From NCBI RefSeq assembly GCF_003258605.2, contig NZ_CP031264.1, positions 1,736,001-1,800,000 on the forward strand: 64,000 nt of DNA. The letters are read 5' to 3'. Shown piece by piece: positions 33,852-45,880 of the stretch. This DNA is from Peterkaempfera bronchialis (GTDB lineage: Bacteria > Actinomycetota > Actinomycetes > Streptomycetales > Streptomycetaceae). The position numbers and the translations under genes were made by a program. Under the pieces are notes generated by a model. That model was not told the DNA's origin, ran no database searches, and saw only the letters and a program-made list of their open reading frames with translations. How positions within the stretch are numbered: position 1 is the stretch's first letter; each line of letters begins with the position of its first letter.

Positions 33852-34439
33852 ATGGCGATCAACGGCTTCGGCCCCGTGGAGTTCCAGTTGGTACTGCTCC
33901 GCCGAATGGCGGACTTCCACCCCGAACTGGTCGAGGAGGCCGTCCGCAGGCTGGGCGCCTCCCGGGCCGAGATGCGGGAGGCCAACCGCCGCTGGCAGGC
34001 GATGCTGCGGTCCCGCACCTTCCCGCACGGCGAGCGCCGCTGCCTGGCCGTCCTCGGGCCGCCGGAGTCGGCGGGGCCGCAGCGGGTCGGCGACCTGGAG
34101 CTGCGGGCGCTGCGCTGGCCGCTGCCGCTCTGGCCGGACCTGCGGTTCGAGCTGCTGCTGGCCCCGGGCGGCGGCGTCCTCAACGAGTGGCTGGTACGGG
34201 CCGCCGGCAGCCCGCCGCCCGAGCTGCACACCCTGGCCGACCTGGACCCCTGGAGCTGCACGGTCGGCGATGTGGCCGCCGCCTTCGCCCCCGCCCGGCC
34301 GCTGGAGGGCACCGCCCCCACGCGGTGGCGGCTGGCCTTCACCGCGCCGGACGCCGACGGGGTGGCCCGGCAGGCGGTGGCCGACTTCACCTGGGGGCTG
34401 CTCCAGGAGGTCCGTACGGCGGACGGCGTCAGCCCCTGA
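33852..34439 (+). CDS. Conserved-looking protein of unknown function
   Basis: A 195-residue soluble protein (MAINGFGPVEFQLVLLRRMA). It begins with a helical part (HPELVEEAVRRLGASRAEMR, EANRRWQAMLRSR) and then a beta-rich half (LRALRWPLPLWPDLRFELLL, TRWRLAFTAPDADG). No motif I recognise. GC and codon usage look native. Its last 11 bases overlap the convergent Mn-exporter gene. Confidence 0.7.
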   Translation: MAINGFGPVEFQLVLLRRMADFHPELVEEAVRRLGASRAEMREANRRWQAMLRSRTFPHGERRCLAVLGPPESAGPQRVGDLELRALRWPLPLWPDLRFELLLAPGGGVLNEWLVRAAGSPPPELHTLADLDPWSCTVGDVAAAFAPARPLEGTAPTRWRLAFTAPDADGVARQAVADFTWGLLQEVRTADGVSP

Positions 34440-35013
34440 CCGCGCCCACGATGCTGACCGCCGCCATCACCAGCATGACGACGGCCGCCACCCTGGTGAT
34501 GACCCGCAGCGGCACATGCTTCATCAGCTTCTGACCGCCGACGATGGCAATCGCCGCCACCGCGCAGAGCGCCAGCCAGGAGCCGAGGGCGACGGAGAGC
34601 GGGTCGGCGTAGCGGGCGGCCAGGTTGGCCGTGGTGATCTGGGTCAGGTCGCCGAACTCGGCCACCAGCACCAGCAGGAAGCCGGACCCGGCGACCTTCC
34701 AGAAGCTGTTGGAGGACGGCTCCTTGGCGGCGTGCTCGTCCTCGTCCCCCTCCCGCTGGAAGAGCAGCATCGCCGCCCCGGCCAGGAAGAGCAGGCCCAC
34801 CACGCCCTCCACCCAGCGGTGCGGCAGCAGCGCCAGCAGGCTGCCGGCGGCGACCGCGATGGCGACATGGACGGCGAAGGCGGCGGCGATCCCCGCGAAG
34901 ACATGGCTCGCCCGGTAGCGGGTGCCCAGCACCAGGCTGGCCAGGGCCGTCTTGTCCGGCAGTTCCGCCAGGAAGATGATGCCGAAGGTGATCGCGGCGA
35001 TGGTGAGGCTCAT
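34429..35013 (-). CDS. GDT1/TMEM165 (UPF0016) family manganese exporter
   Basis: A 194-residue membrane protein from ATG 35013. It has two copies of the family motif, FLAELPDKTALASLVLG and VAEFGDLTQITTANLAA (E-x-G/P-D-K/L-T), in six helices in two repeats with a charged central loop REGDEDEHAAKE. Bacterial members export Mn2+. A yybP-ykoY riboswitch in its leader supports this directly. Confidence 0.92.
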   Translation of the reverse strand: MSLTIAAITFGIIFLAELPDKTALASLVLGTRYRASHVFAGIAAAFAVHVAIAVAAGSLLALLPHRWVEGVVGLLFLAGAAMLLFQREGDEDEHAAKEPSSNSFWKVAGSGFLLVLVAEFGDLTQITTANLAARYADPLSVALGSWLALCAVAAIAIVGGQKLMKHVPLRVITRVAAVVMLVMAAVSIVGAVRG

Positions 35014-35099
35014 CGGATGGGGTCTTCCTCGTCGGTCGGGCTCCCGTACCGGCGGTGACTCCCTCGGGGGTCGCTTCGGCACGGCAGCGCATGGCACAC

Positions 35100-35235
35100 A
35101 GCACTGCGGCCGAAGGTCTCGCCGGCACCCGTCGCGCGGACCGTGCCGCGCCGAGCCGATGCCCCGGGCGCCGGGCCTTCGCGCGAGGCGGCGGCCAGTA
35201 TGTCGACGGTCCGGTGGAGGGCTACTCCCCTTCGA
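35100..35235 (-). promoter_or_regulatory. yybP-ykoY manganese riboswitch
   Basis: Read on the minus strand, the leader of the Mn-exporter gene contains the conserved blocks in order: GAAGGGGAGTAGCC (35220-35233), GTCGACATACTGG (around 35195-35207) and GGCGAGACCTTCGG (35110-35123). These are the GGGGAGUAG element, the CAUACUGG turn and the GGCGAGACCUU element that form the Mn2+ pocket of this family. It ends about 90 bases before the start codon. High Mn2+ should raise exporter expression. Confidence 0.9.
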
Positions 35236-35247
35236 TCAGCCGCCACC

Positions 35248-36054
35248 CTACCGGATGTGCGGGCCTGCCCCCGGCTCGCGGGCCACCGGTGCCGCGCCCG
35301 GCACCAGCCCCCGGCCCACCAGCTCCAGCACCACCAGGACCGCGACCGCCTCCACCGCCAGCAGCGCCACCAGCACAAAGAGCTGCACCGCGCCCGCCGC
35401 CACCGGTGAGGCGCCACCCAGCAGCATCCCGACGAACGCGCCCGGCAGGGTGACCAGGCCCACGGTGCGGGTCTGGTCAAGCGCCGGCATCAGCGAGGTG
35501 GCCGCCGCCGTCCGGCAGATCTCCAGCCGGGCGTCCCGGTCGGTGAGCCCCAGCGACAGCGCCGCCTCCACCTCGCCCCGGCGCTGCGCCAGCTCGTCCA
35601 GCGCCCGGCGGCCGGAGAGCGAGGTCGCGGTGAGCGCGCCGCCGATCAGGATGCCGGCGACCGGGATCAGCGAGATGCCCTTGAGCGGCAGCAGTCCGGC
35701 CGCCACCAGCAGCACCAGCACCGGGGCCACGCCCGCCGCGATGGGCGCCGCCGCCCAGACCCAGTTCGGCCCGGCGGTCATCCGGCGGCCGGCGGTGCGC
35801 ACCGCCACCGTGAACATCAGCAGGACGAAGAGCAGCGACAGCGGCAGCGACCGCACCACCCAGGCGATCACCGCGGCGACGGCGGCCAGTTGCACCACCG
35901 CCCGCAGCCCGGCCCGCAGCACCGCCCGGCCGTGCCCCAGCCGCCCCCATCCGGCGGCGGCCACCCCGGCGGCCAGCAGCACCGCCATGGCCACCCCCAG
36001 CGCGGGCGTCACCGGCAGCAGTTGCGACCCGCTGCCGCCGCTCGGGGCGGTCAT
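35248..36054 (-). CDS. UPF0014 family permease, FetB-like
   Basis: A 268-residue membrane protein with about seven helices. The signature LMPALDQTRTVGLVTLPGAF plus VGMLLGGASP is characteristic of FetB/YbbM, the permease of an iron-export ABC transporter. No FetA ATPase gene is next to it. Its ATG lies 3 bp after the geosmin-synthase stop, so the two are co-transcribed and possibly coupled. Its stop lies 13 bp before the riboswitch of the next gene. Confidence 0.88.
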   Translation of the reverse strand: MTAPSGGSGSQLLPVTPALGVAMAVLLAAGVAAAGWGRLGHGRAVLRAGLRAVVQLAAVAAVIAWVVRSLPLSLLFVLLMFTVAVRTAGRRMTAGPNWVWAAAPIAAGVAPVLVLLVAAGLLPLKGISLIPVAGILIGGALTATSLSGRRALDELAQRRGEVEAALSLGLTDRDARLEICRTAAATSLMPALDQTRTVGLVTLPGAFVGMLLGGASPVAAGAVQLFVLVALLAVEAVAVLVVLELVGRGLVPGAAPVAREPGAGPHIR

Positions 36055-36057
36055 GCG

Positions 36058-38662
<2,605 letters not shown>

Positions 38663-39463
38663 GTGGACCGTCCGACGTGGGCACCGCAGGGGATCGACCT
38701 GACCAAGGCCAGCGCGGCCCGCATGTACGACTTCTTCCTGGGCGGCTCGCACAACTTCGAGGTCGACCGCGAGGCCGGCCGCAGGGCGATCGAGATCCTG
38801 CCGGACCTGCCGAAGATCATGCAGGCCAACCGGGCCTTCATCCGCGACGCCGTACGGCAGTCCGCAGCAGCCGGTGTCACCCAGTTCCTCGACATCGGCT
38901 CCGGCATACCCACCTTCGGCAATGTGCACGAGGTCGCCCTGGAGGCGTCGCCGGACGCCAGGGTCGTCTACATCGACCACGACCCGGTGGCGGTCGCCCA
39001 CAGCCAGGCGCTGCTCGCCGAGGTGCCGCAGGCGTCCGTCGTCGAGGCCGACCTGCTGCGGCCCAAGGAGATCCTGGCCCGGGTCGAGGCCGACGGGCTG
39101 GTCGACCTCAACCGGCCGGTGGCCCTGCTGCTGGTCGCGGTGCTGCACTTCGTGGAGGAGAGCGCCGACCCGTACGCGCTGGTGGGCGAGTTGCGGGACG
39201 CCCTGGCCCCGGGCAGCCGACTGGTGCTGTCGCACGCCAGCCAGGACACCCGCCCGGCGGAGGCCTCCCGGATCGAGGACCTCTACCAGCGGGTCGGCAC
39301 CCCGTTCGTGATGCGGACCCGGCAGCAGGTGGAGCGGTTCTTCGAGGGCTTCGAGCCCGACCCGGGCGTGGTCCTCATCGGCGAGTGGGGCGACAACGCC
39401 CAGGCCGCCGACGACGACCCGTCCCGGTTCAGCGGCTATGTAGGAGTGGGACGCAAGCCGTGA
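38663..39463 (+). CDS. SAM-dependent methyltransferase, PF04672 (DUF574) family, copy 1
   Basis: A 266-residue protein from GTG 38663. The actinomycete-specific family marks are SAARMYDFFLGGSHNFEVDR, QFLDIGSGIPTFGNVHEVA (SAM motif) and VYIDHDPVAVAHSQALL, VLHFVEESADP. Substrates of this family are largely unknown. Its stop overlaps the GTG of the PAS-GGDEF-EAL gene (GTGA), so the two are coupled. A second family member follows at 41727. Confidence 0.9.
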   Translation: MDRPTWAPQGIDLTKASAARMYDFFLGGSHNFEVDREAGRRAIEILPDLPKIMQANRAFIRDAVRQSAAAGVTQFLDIGSGIPTFGNVHEVALEASPDARVVYIDHDPVAVAHSQALLAEVPQASVVEADLLRPKEILARVEADGLVDLNRPVALLLVAVLHFVEESADPYALVGELRDALAPGSRLVLSHASQDTRPAEASRIEDLYQRVGTPFVMRTRQQVERFFEGFEPDPGVVLIGEWGDNAQAADDDPSRFSGYVGVGRKP

Positions 39464-41631
39464 CCAGCGCCGCCCCCCACGGGGACCCCGCCGCCGCGCG
39501 GGGTCCCCGTGACGCCCTGGAGCGCTTCGCCGCCGTCTGGTGCCGCGCCGTCTACCCGGTCAGCACCACCTCGCTCAGCCGCGCCGAACTCCAGGCGTAC
39601 CTGGAAACCCTGGCGGCCCGCCTGCACTCGCTGCTGGCGGGCCGCCCGTTCCATCCCTGGCCGGCCCGCGACATCGGCGCCGCCCTGGTCCGCGCGCACT
39701 GCACCGACCCGCAGGCCCTGGCGCAGACCCTGGACGTCATCGAGTCGTATCTGCTGCTCTACTGCCCGGCCGACCTCAGCGGCGAGCCCGGCACCGCGCG
39801 CAACCGGCTCACCCGGCTCCAGCACCACCTCGCCGCCGGCTACGCCCGGGAGCTGCGCGAACGCGCGCTGGGCGAGCAGGAGGCCATCTCCCGCGCCGCG
39901 CTCACCGCGCAGGTCCGCGCCGAGCAGGCGCTGCGCGCCAGCGAGGCCCGCTTCCAGGCCCTCTTCCGCGACGCCGCCATCGGCATCGGGATCGCCGACC
40001 TCCAGGGCCGCATCGTGGACGTCAACGACGCACTGGCCCGGATGCTCGCCGCCAGCACCGAGGACCTGCGCCACCTCAATGTCACCGACTTCGTGCACCC
40101 CGACGACACCGACGGCGTCTGGGAGCTGTACCAGGACTCGGTGCGCGGCGACCGCGACCACTTCCGGGCCGAGAAGCCCTACTTCCGGCAGGACGGCTCG
40201 GTCGTCTGGACCGACCTCACCGTCTCCCTGATCCGCGACGACCAGGGGCGCCCGCAGTACCAGGTCGCCATGATGGAGGACATCACCGAGCGCCGGATGC
40301 TGCACGACCGGCTGCACCACCAGGCCACCCACGACCCGCTCACCGGGCTGCCCAACCGGGCGCTCTTCCTGGAGCGGCTGGGCCGGGCGATGGCCCCCGA
40401 CTCCTCCATCGGCTCCGTCGGCGTCTGCTACCTCGACCTGGACGGCTTCAAGACGGTCAATGACTCGCTGGGCCACCACGCGGGCGACCAGTTGCTCTCC
40501 GCCGTCGCCGAGCGCTTCCGGCACTGCCTGGACGACCCCGGCAAGACCGTCGCCCGGATGGGCGGCGACGAGTTCACCGTGCTGGTGGCCGACCCGGCCG
40601 GCGAGGAGGAGATGGCCGACCTCGCCCGGCAGTTGATCGGCTCCCTCGGCACCGCCGTGCAGGTCGGCGGCCGCCCGCTCTCGGTCACCGTCAGCGCCGG
40701 CGTGCTGGCCTGCGCCTCCGACGCCATGGAGCCCGCCGAGGTGGTGCAGGCCGCCGACATCGCGCTGCTGCGCGCCAAGGCCGAGGGGACAGGGCGCTGG
40801 GTGCTGTACGACGCGGACAGCCACGCCCGGGAGATCGCCCGCTCCACCCTCCGCACCCATCTGCCCACGGCCCTGGAGCGCGGCGAGTTCTTCCTGGAGT
40901 ACCAGCCGCTGGTCTCGCTGCGCGACGGCGGCGTGGTCGGCGCCGAGGCGCTGGTGCGCTGGCGCCATCCGCAGCACGGCACGCTCGGCCCGGACGCCTT
41001 CGTCCCGCTGGCCGAGCAGACCGGGCTGATCGTGCCGCTCGGCCGCTGGGTGCTGGAGGCCGCCTGCCGGCAGGCCCGCGCCTGGCAGCGGCAGCTGCCG
41101 GACATCCCGCTGCGGATCAATGTCAACCTGGCGCCGCGCCAGGCGCGTTCGCCGGAGCTGGTGCACGATGTGCTGCGTATCCTCAAGGAGGCCGAGCTGG
41201 ACCCGGAGGTGCTCTGCCTTGAGGTCACCGAGAACGCCCTGATCGGCGCCGACGACCAGGCGCTGCACGCGCTGCGGCGGCTCACCGACCACGGGGTCAC
41301 CATCGCGCTGGACGACTTCGGCACCGGCTACTCCAACTTCTCCCATCTGCACCGGCTGCCGGTCCACAGCCTCAAGATCGACCGGTCGCTGACCGGCGAC
41401 CTGTCCGGTCCGGACCTGCCCGACCCGACCGCCGAGAAGATCCTCACCGCGCTGGTCTCGCTGGCCCGCGCACTCGGCCTCGCCGTGACCGCCGAGGGGG
41501 TCGAGACCGCCGACCAGGCCGACCGGCTGCGCGCGCTGGGCTGCGACACCGCCCAGGGGTGGCTCTATGGCCGCCCCGGCCCCGCCGAGCGGCTGCCCGC
41601 CCTGGCCGCCTCGGCCGTCCTGCCGTGCTGA
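39460..41631 (+). CDS. Cyclic-di-GMP enzyme with PAS, GGDEF and EAL domains
   Basis: A 723-residue cytoplasmic protein from GTG 39460. A helical N-terminus (residues 1-160) is followed by a PAS domain (ASEARFQALFRDAAIGIGIA to DITERRMLHDRL), a GGDEF domain with intact GGDEF at 368-372 and an EAL domain with EAL at 496-498, VNLAPRQAR and ALDDFGTGYSNFSHL. Both active sites look intact; I see no RxxD inhibitory site. The layout is that of Streptomyces RmdA/CdgA proteins, which control development through c-di-GMP. It could make or break c-di-GMP depending on the PAS input. Confidence 0.95.
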   Translation: MTSAAPHGDPAAARGPRDALERFAAVWCRAVYPVSTTSLSRAELQAYLETLAARLHSLLAGRPFHPWPARDIGAALVRAHCTDPQALAQTLDVIESYLLLYCPADLSGEPGTARNRLTRLQHHLAAGYARELRERALGEQEAISRAALTAQVRAEQALRASEARFQALFRDAAIGIGIADLQGRIVDVNDALARMLAASTEDLRHLNVTDFVHPDDTDGVWELYQDSVRGDRDHFRAEKPYFRQDGSVVWTDLTVSLIRDDQGRPQYQVAMMEDITERRMLHDRLHHQATHDPLTGLPNRALFLERLGRAMAPDSSIGSVGVCYLDLDGFKTVNDSLGHHAGDQLLSAVAERFRHCLDDPGKTVARMGGDEFTVLVADPAGEEEMADLARQLIGSLGTAVQVGGRPLSVTVSAGVLACASDAMEPAEVVQAADIALLRAKAEGTGRWVLYDADSHAREIARSTLRTHLPTALERGEFFLEYQPLVSLRDGGVVGAEALVRWRHPQHGTLGPDAFVPLAEQTGLIVPLGRWVLEAACRQARAWQRQLPDIPLRINVNLAPRQARSPELVHDVLRILKEAELDPEVLCLEVTENALIGADDQALHALRRLTDHGVTIALDDFGTGYSNFSHLHRLPVHSLKIDRSLTGDLSGPDLPDPTAEKILTALVSLARALGLAVTAEGVETADQADRLRALGCDTAQGWLYGRPGPAERLPALAASAVLPC

Positions 41632-41726
41632 CCGCCGGGGCGGAGGTCAACCCCTCCGGCAGAAGCTGTTCATGACGATCAGTCTCCTTCTACGATGAAG
41701 AGCAGGCAACAGCCCGTCAGGACAGG

Positions 41727-42557
41727 ATGGTTGGCATGGCCGACAGCGCTTCCGAAGTGGACCAGAGCAAGCCGAGCATCGCCCGGGTCTACGACTACCT
41801 GCTCGGGGGCAAGGACAACTTCGCCGCCGACCGGGTCATCGGCGACCACTTCAAGGTGGAGCTGCCCGGTTCGGTCGCCATCGCGTACACCAACCGCGCG
41901 GTGCTGACCCGGGCGGTCCGGGACATCGCGCTGACCACCGGCATCCGCCAGTTCATCGACATGGGCAGCGGGCTGCCCACCGCCGACAACGTCCACCAGG
42001 TCGCCCAGCGGCACCACCCGGGCTCCCGCGTGGTGTACGTCGACAACGACCCCATCGTGCTCGCCCACGGCCGCGCGCTGCTGGAGGAGAACGAGTACAC
42101 CTGCGTCATCCAGGCGGACGTCCGCGAGCCCGAGGCGATAAGGAACCACCCTGACACCGTCGACCTGATCGACTTCGAGCAGCCGGTCGCCGTGATCCTC
42201 TCCGCCATCCTGCACCACGTCAACGACGAGGAGGACCCGGGCGCCATCGTCCGGTACTGGCGCGAGCAGGTCCCCTCGGGCAGCCACTTCTTCATCTCGC
42301 ACTTCCGGTCCGGCGGAAACCCGGAGACCGCCGAGGCCGAGGCGATGCTCCAGGGCACCTTCGGCCGGGGCCGCTGGCGCACCGACGAGGAGATACACGC
42401 CCTCTTCGACGGCCTGGAGATCCTCGACCCCGGGGTGGCCACCTGCATGGCCTGGCGCCCGGACCCGACGGACGGCCTCTCCCACATCGGCGCGGCGCAC
42501 CGCGAGCCCACCGTCTGGGAGCAGCTGATCGTCGCCGGTCTGGCCCGCAAGCCGTAG
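41727..42557 (+). CDS. SAM-dependent methyltransferase, PF04672 (DUF574) family, copy 2
   Basis: About 276 residues from ATG 41727 (AGGACAGG upstream); ATG 41736 is equally possible. It is related to copy 1 along its length: SIARVYDYLLGGKDNFAADR, QFIDMGSGLPTADNVHQVA, VYVDNDPIVLAHGRALL. The cofactor motif is complete. The c-di-GMP gene lies between the copies. A 17-bp tandem array starts inside its stop codon. Confidence 0.9.
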   Translation: MVGMADSASEVDQSKPSIARVYDYLLGGKDNFAADRVIGDHFKVELPGSVAIAYTNRAVLTRAVRDIALTTGIRQFIDMGSGLPTADNVHQVAQRHHPGSRVVYVDNDPIVLAHGRALLEENEYTCVIQADVREPEAIRNHPDTVDLIDFEQPVAVILSAILHHVNDEEDPGAIVRYWREQVPSGSHFFISHFRSGGNPETAEAEAMLQGTFGRGRWRTDEEIHALFDGLEILDPGVATCMAWRPDPTDGLSHIGAAHREPTVWEQLIVAGLARKP

Positions 42558-42638
42558 GCCGGCAGACCGGGTAGGCCCGCAGACCGGGTAGGCCGCCAGA
42601 CCGGGTAGGCCGGCAGACCGGGTAGGTCCGCAGATCCA
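42554..42638. repeat. 17-bp tandem repeat array, about five copies
   Basis: GTAGGCCNGCAGACCGG repeats head to tail at 42554, 42571, 42588, 42605 and, degenerate, 42622. Copies differ at one or two positions. It begins in the stop codon of the methyltransferase gene and fills the spacer to the convergent rhomboid gene. Confidence 0.92.
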
Positions 42639-42670
42639 GCGGAGCGGTGGAACCTCCCCGGGGGCGGTCG

Positions 42671-43486
<816 letters not shown>

Positions 43487-43572
43487 ATGTGCCCCCTGCC
43501 CGCGCCCGGCACGGGTGAACCGGTGCCCACCGCGCGCCACCCGGGCGGAGCTGTGACGATCGAAGGGGCACC

Positions 43573-43618
43573 CAGGAGGACCGGGAGGCCGGGAGGACCG
43601 GGAGGACCGGGAGGAAGG
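43573..43618 (+). repeat. Tandem GGAGGACCG repeats before the VOC gene
   Basis: A 9-bp unit GGAGGACCG recurs about five times just ahead of ATG 43624, so five GGAGG Shine-Dalgarno cores stand within 50 bases of the start. Confidence 0.8.
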
Positions 43619-43623
43619 CGGCG

Positions 43624-44457
43624 ATGATGGCGGAGCACGTGTGGCGGTCCCTGCCGGGCACCCCGTGCTGGGTCAGCCTGACGGCCCAGAGCCTGGAGAC
43701 GGCGTGCGCGTTCTACGGGGCCCTGCTGGGCTGGGAGTTCCGTGACTCGCGGCAGGGGCGGCTGGGCCCGTATCTGGAGGCCACCGTCGAGGGCTCCCCG
43801 GTGGCCGGCATCGGGTCCATGGTGCAGAACGTGGGCTTTCCGGTCTCCTGGATGGTCTACTTCGGGGCGGTCAGCGCGGACGCGGCGGCGCAGTCGGTGC
43901 GCGAGTCGGGCGGGACGGTGGCGGTGGGGCCGCTGCGCTTCCAGGACGGCCGGGCGGCGATGGCGGCCGACCCGGCGGGCGCGTCCTTCGGGATCTGGCA
44001 GGGCGACAAGACCCCCGGCTGGCGGATGCGGCGCTCGCGGGGCGTGCCGGCCTGGATCGAGTTGCAGACCCGGGACGCCTTCGCGGCGGCGGTCTTCTAC
44101 GGGGAGGTCTTCGGGTGGGGGGCCGACCCGGAGGGGCGCAGCGATGTGGCCTGGGAGCACGACCGGGTGGTGCTGCGGGTCGACGGCCACCCGGTGGCGG
44201 GGCTCTGCGGCGGCGCGGTGGAGGCCGCGCCCGACCCGCGCATCCGGCCCCGCTGGGATGTCTTCTTCGCGGTGCCCGACGTGGACGAGGCGGCCCGGCA
44301 GGCCACCGGGCTGGGCGGCGAGGTGGCGGGCCCGCCCACGGACACCCCGTACGGCCGGGTCGCGGCGCTGCGGGACAGCGAGGGCGGCCTGTTCCGCATC
44401 GCGGACCTGCGCGCCCCGGACGTCGCCCCGGGCACCGCACCCCGGCCCTATCCGTGA
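43624..44457 (+). CDS. Two-domain VOC (glyoxalase/bleomycin-resistance fold) protein
   Basis: A 277-residue protein built of two VOC repeats: TPCWVSLTAQSLETACAFYG with LGWEFRD and DPAGASFGIWQ, then VPAWIELQTRDAFAAAVFYG with FGWGADPE and DSEGGLFRIAD. The conserved 'YxxLxGWxF' pattern appears in both. Such tandem proteins are common in Streptomyces; some bind drugs or metabolites, most are unassigned. Start could be either of two adjacent ATGs (43624, 43627). Confidence 0.86.
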   Translation: MMAEHVWRSLPGTPCWVSLTAQSLETACAFYGALLGWEFRDSRQGRLGPYLEATVEGSPVAGIGSMVQNVGFPVSWMVYFGAVSADAAAQSVRESGGTVAVGPLRFQDGRAAMAADPAGASFGIWQGDKTPGWRMRRSRGVPAWIELQTRDAFAAAVFYGEVFGWGADPEGRSDVAWEHDRVVLRVDGHPVAGLCGGAVEAAPDPRIRPRWDVFFAVPDVDEAARQATGLGGEVAGPPTDTPYGRVAALRDSEGGLFRIADLRAPDVAPGTAPRPYP

Positions 44458-44743
44458 CCTGTTGGGGTGTGTCGGGGGGACAGGGGGTGCGGCGGCCTGG
44501 GGGGTGGGCACGGCGGGCGCGGGTACGGCGGGCGTGGGGGCCGGGCGGGTCACTCGGGTGGCGCAGTGGGGCGGGAGTTCCGGGTGGGCCGTGGGGCCGC
44601 AGGTGGGGGCGGGCGGCGCGGTCGGGGGTGCGGCGGGAGGCGCCGTACAGCGATTGCGGTGGTCAGCGGCCGGGCGAGCATGGTCGTACGGGTGCCGAGC
44701 CGAGCGGACGGCTCTGCGCGCCCGCACTCCTGGGAGGACCACC
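44458..44743. other. 286-bp G-rich spacer before the MreB-like gene
   Basis: The plus strand carries many GGG-GGGGG runs (for example 44464-44500 and 44590-44640) with few cytosine runs, so it is strongly skewed and could form G-quadruplexes. No gene is evident. The -10/-35 of the MreB-like gene is not obvious. Confidence 0.6.
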
Positions 44744-45751
44744 GTGGGCCTGCTGACGCGTGACATAGCACTCGACCTCGGCACCGCCGCCACCCGGATC
44801 TACAACGCACACAGCGGGGTCACGGTCAATGAGCCCTCGGCGGTGGCCGTGAACACCACCACCGGACGCATCCTGGCCATCGGCGCCGAGGCGGGGCGGA
44901 TGTGCGGCCGTACCCCCGCCCATGTGAAGGTGATCCGCCCGATGCGGGCCGGGAACATCGACGACTTCGAGGTGGCCGGGCGGATGCTGCATCATCTGCT
45001 GCTGCTGGCCGGGCACCGCGGCCCCGGCCGGACCCAGGCGGTGGTGTGCGCACCGTCGGACACCACCGGCGTGGGGCGCCGGGCCGTGCTGGACGCCTGC
45101 CGGGTGGTGGGCGTCGGCCGGGTACGGCTGATACCCAAGCCGGTCGCCGCCGCACTGGGCGCGGGACTGCCCGTGCAGGAGGCCACCGGGACGCTGATCG
45201 TGGACGTGGGCGCCGGGACGACCGAGATCGCGGTGCTCTGCCTGAGCGGGGTGGTGGCCGCCAGGTCGGTACCGGTCTCCGGGGACGCCCTGGACGAGGC
45301 GCTCCAGCACCATCTGCGCAAGCGCTACCAGTTGGACATCGGCCGGCACACGGCGGAGCAGCTGAAGCGGGGGCTGGCCGAGGCGGCGGGGGAGGGTCGG
45401 ACGCTGCCGGTGCGGGGGCGGGACGCGGCCAGCGGGCTGCCGGTGACGCTGGCGTTGGAGATCGAGGAGGTCCGGGCGGCGCTGCGGGATCCGCTGGAGC
45501 GGATCGTGTCGGCGGTCACGGCGGTGCTGGACCGCTGCCCGCCCGAGTTGTCCCACGACATCCTGGAGCGCGGGGTGACGCTCACCGGGGACGGTTCGCG
45601 GCTGCACGGCTTGGACCTGCTGCTCCAGGAGGCGACCGGGACGCCGGTACGCATCGCCCAGGACCCGGGGACGGCGGCGGTGCGGGGTGCCGGCCGCTGC
45701 GTCGAGGAGCCGTCGCTGCGGCATCTGCTGGAGGCGGCCCCGGCGCGCTGA
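44744..45751 (+). CDS. MreB-like actin-family protein (divergent paralogue)
   Basis: A 335-residue protein from GTG 44744 with GGGAGGACC upstream. Actin-fold motifs: phosphate 1 DIALDLGTAATRIYN, phosphate 2 LIVDVGAGTTEIAV, adenosine motif GVTLTGDGSRLHGL. Several positions differ from house-keeping MreB (IDLGTANT, LTGGGALL). It is not next to mreCD. Streptomycetes carry extra MreB/Mbl-type proteins for aerial hyphae and spores; this is probably one. Confidence 0.9.
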   Translation: MGLLTRDIALDLGTAATRIYNAHSGVTVNEPSAVAVNTTTGRILAIGAEAGRMCGRTPAHVKVIRPMRAGNIDDFEVAGRMLHHLLLLAGHRGPGRTQAVVCAPSDTTGVGRRAVLDACRVVGVGRVRLIPKPVAAALGAGLPVQEATGTLIVDVGAGTTEIAVLCLSGVVAARSVPVSGDALDEALQHHLRKRYQLDIGRHTAEQLKRGLAEAAGEGRTLPVRGRDAASGLPVTLALEIEEVRAALRDPLERIVSAVTAVLDRCPPELSHDILERGVTLTGDGSRLHGLDLLLQEATGTPVRIAQDPGTAAVRGAGRCVEEPSLRHLLEAAPAR

Positions 45752-45880
45752 GCGGGGGCTTCGCCCGCACTGAGCGGGGGCTTCCGGGGCGGGGGCTTCC
45801 GAGGCGGGGCGCGGGGCAGGTGCCCCTGGGGAGGGGGTCCTCAGGCGGTCCCTCAGGCGGTCGGAAGGGCGGCGGTCACA

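Noticed and set aside
42554-42638. CRISPR array
   Set aside because: The 17-bp units are head to tail without spacers and there are no cas genes.
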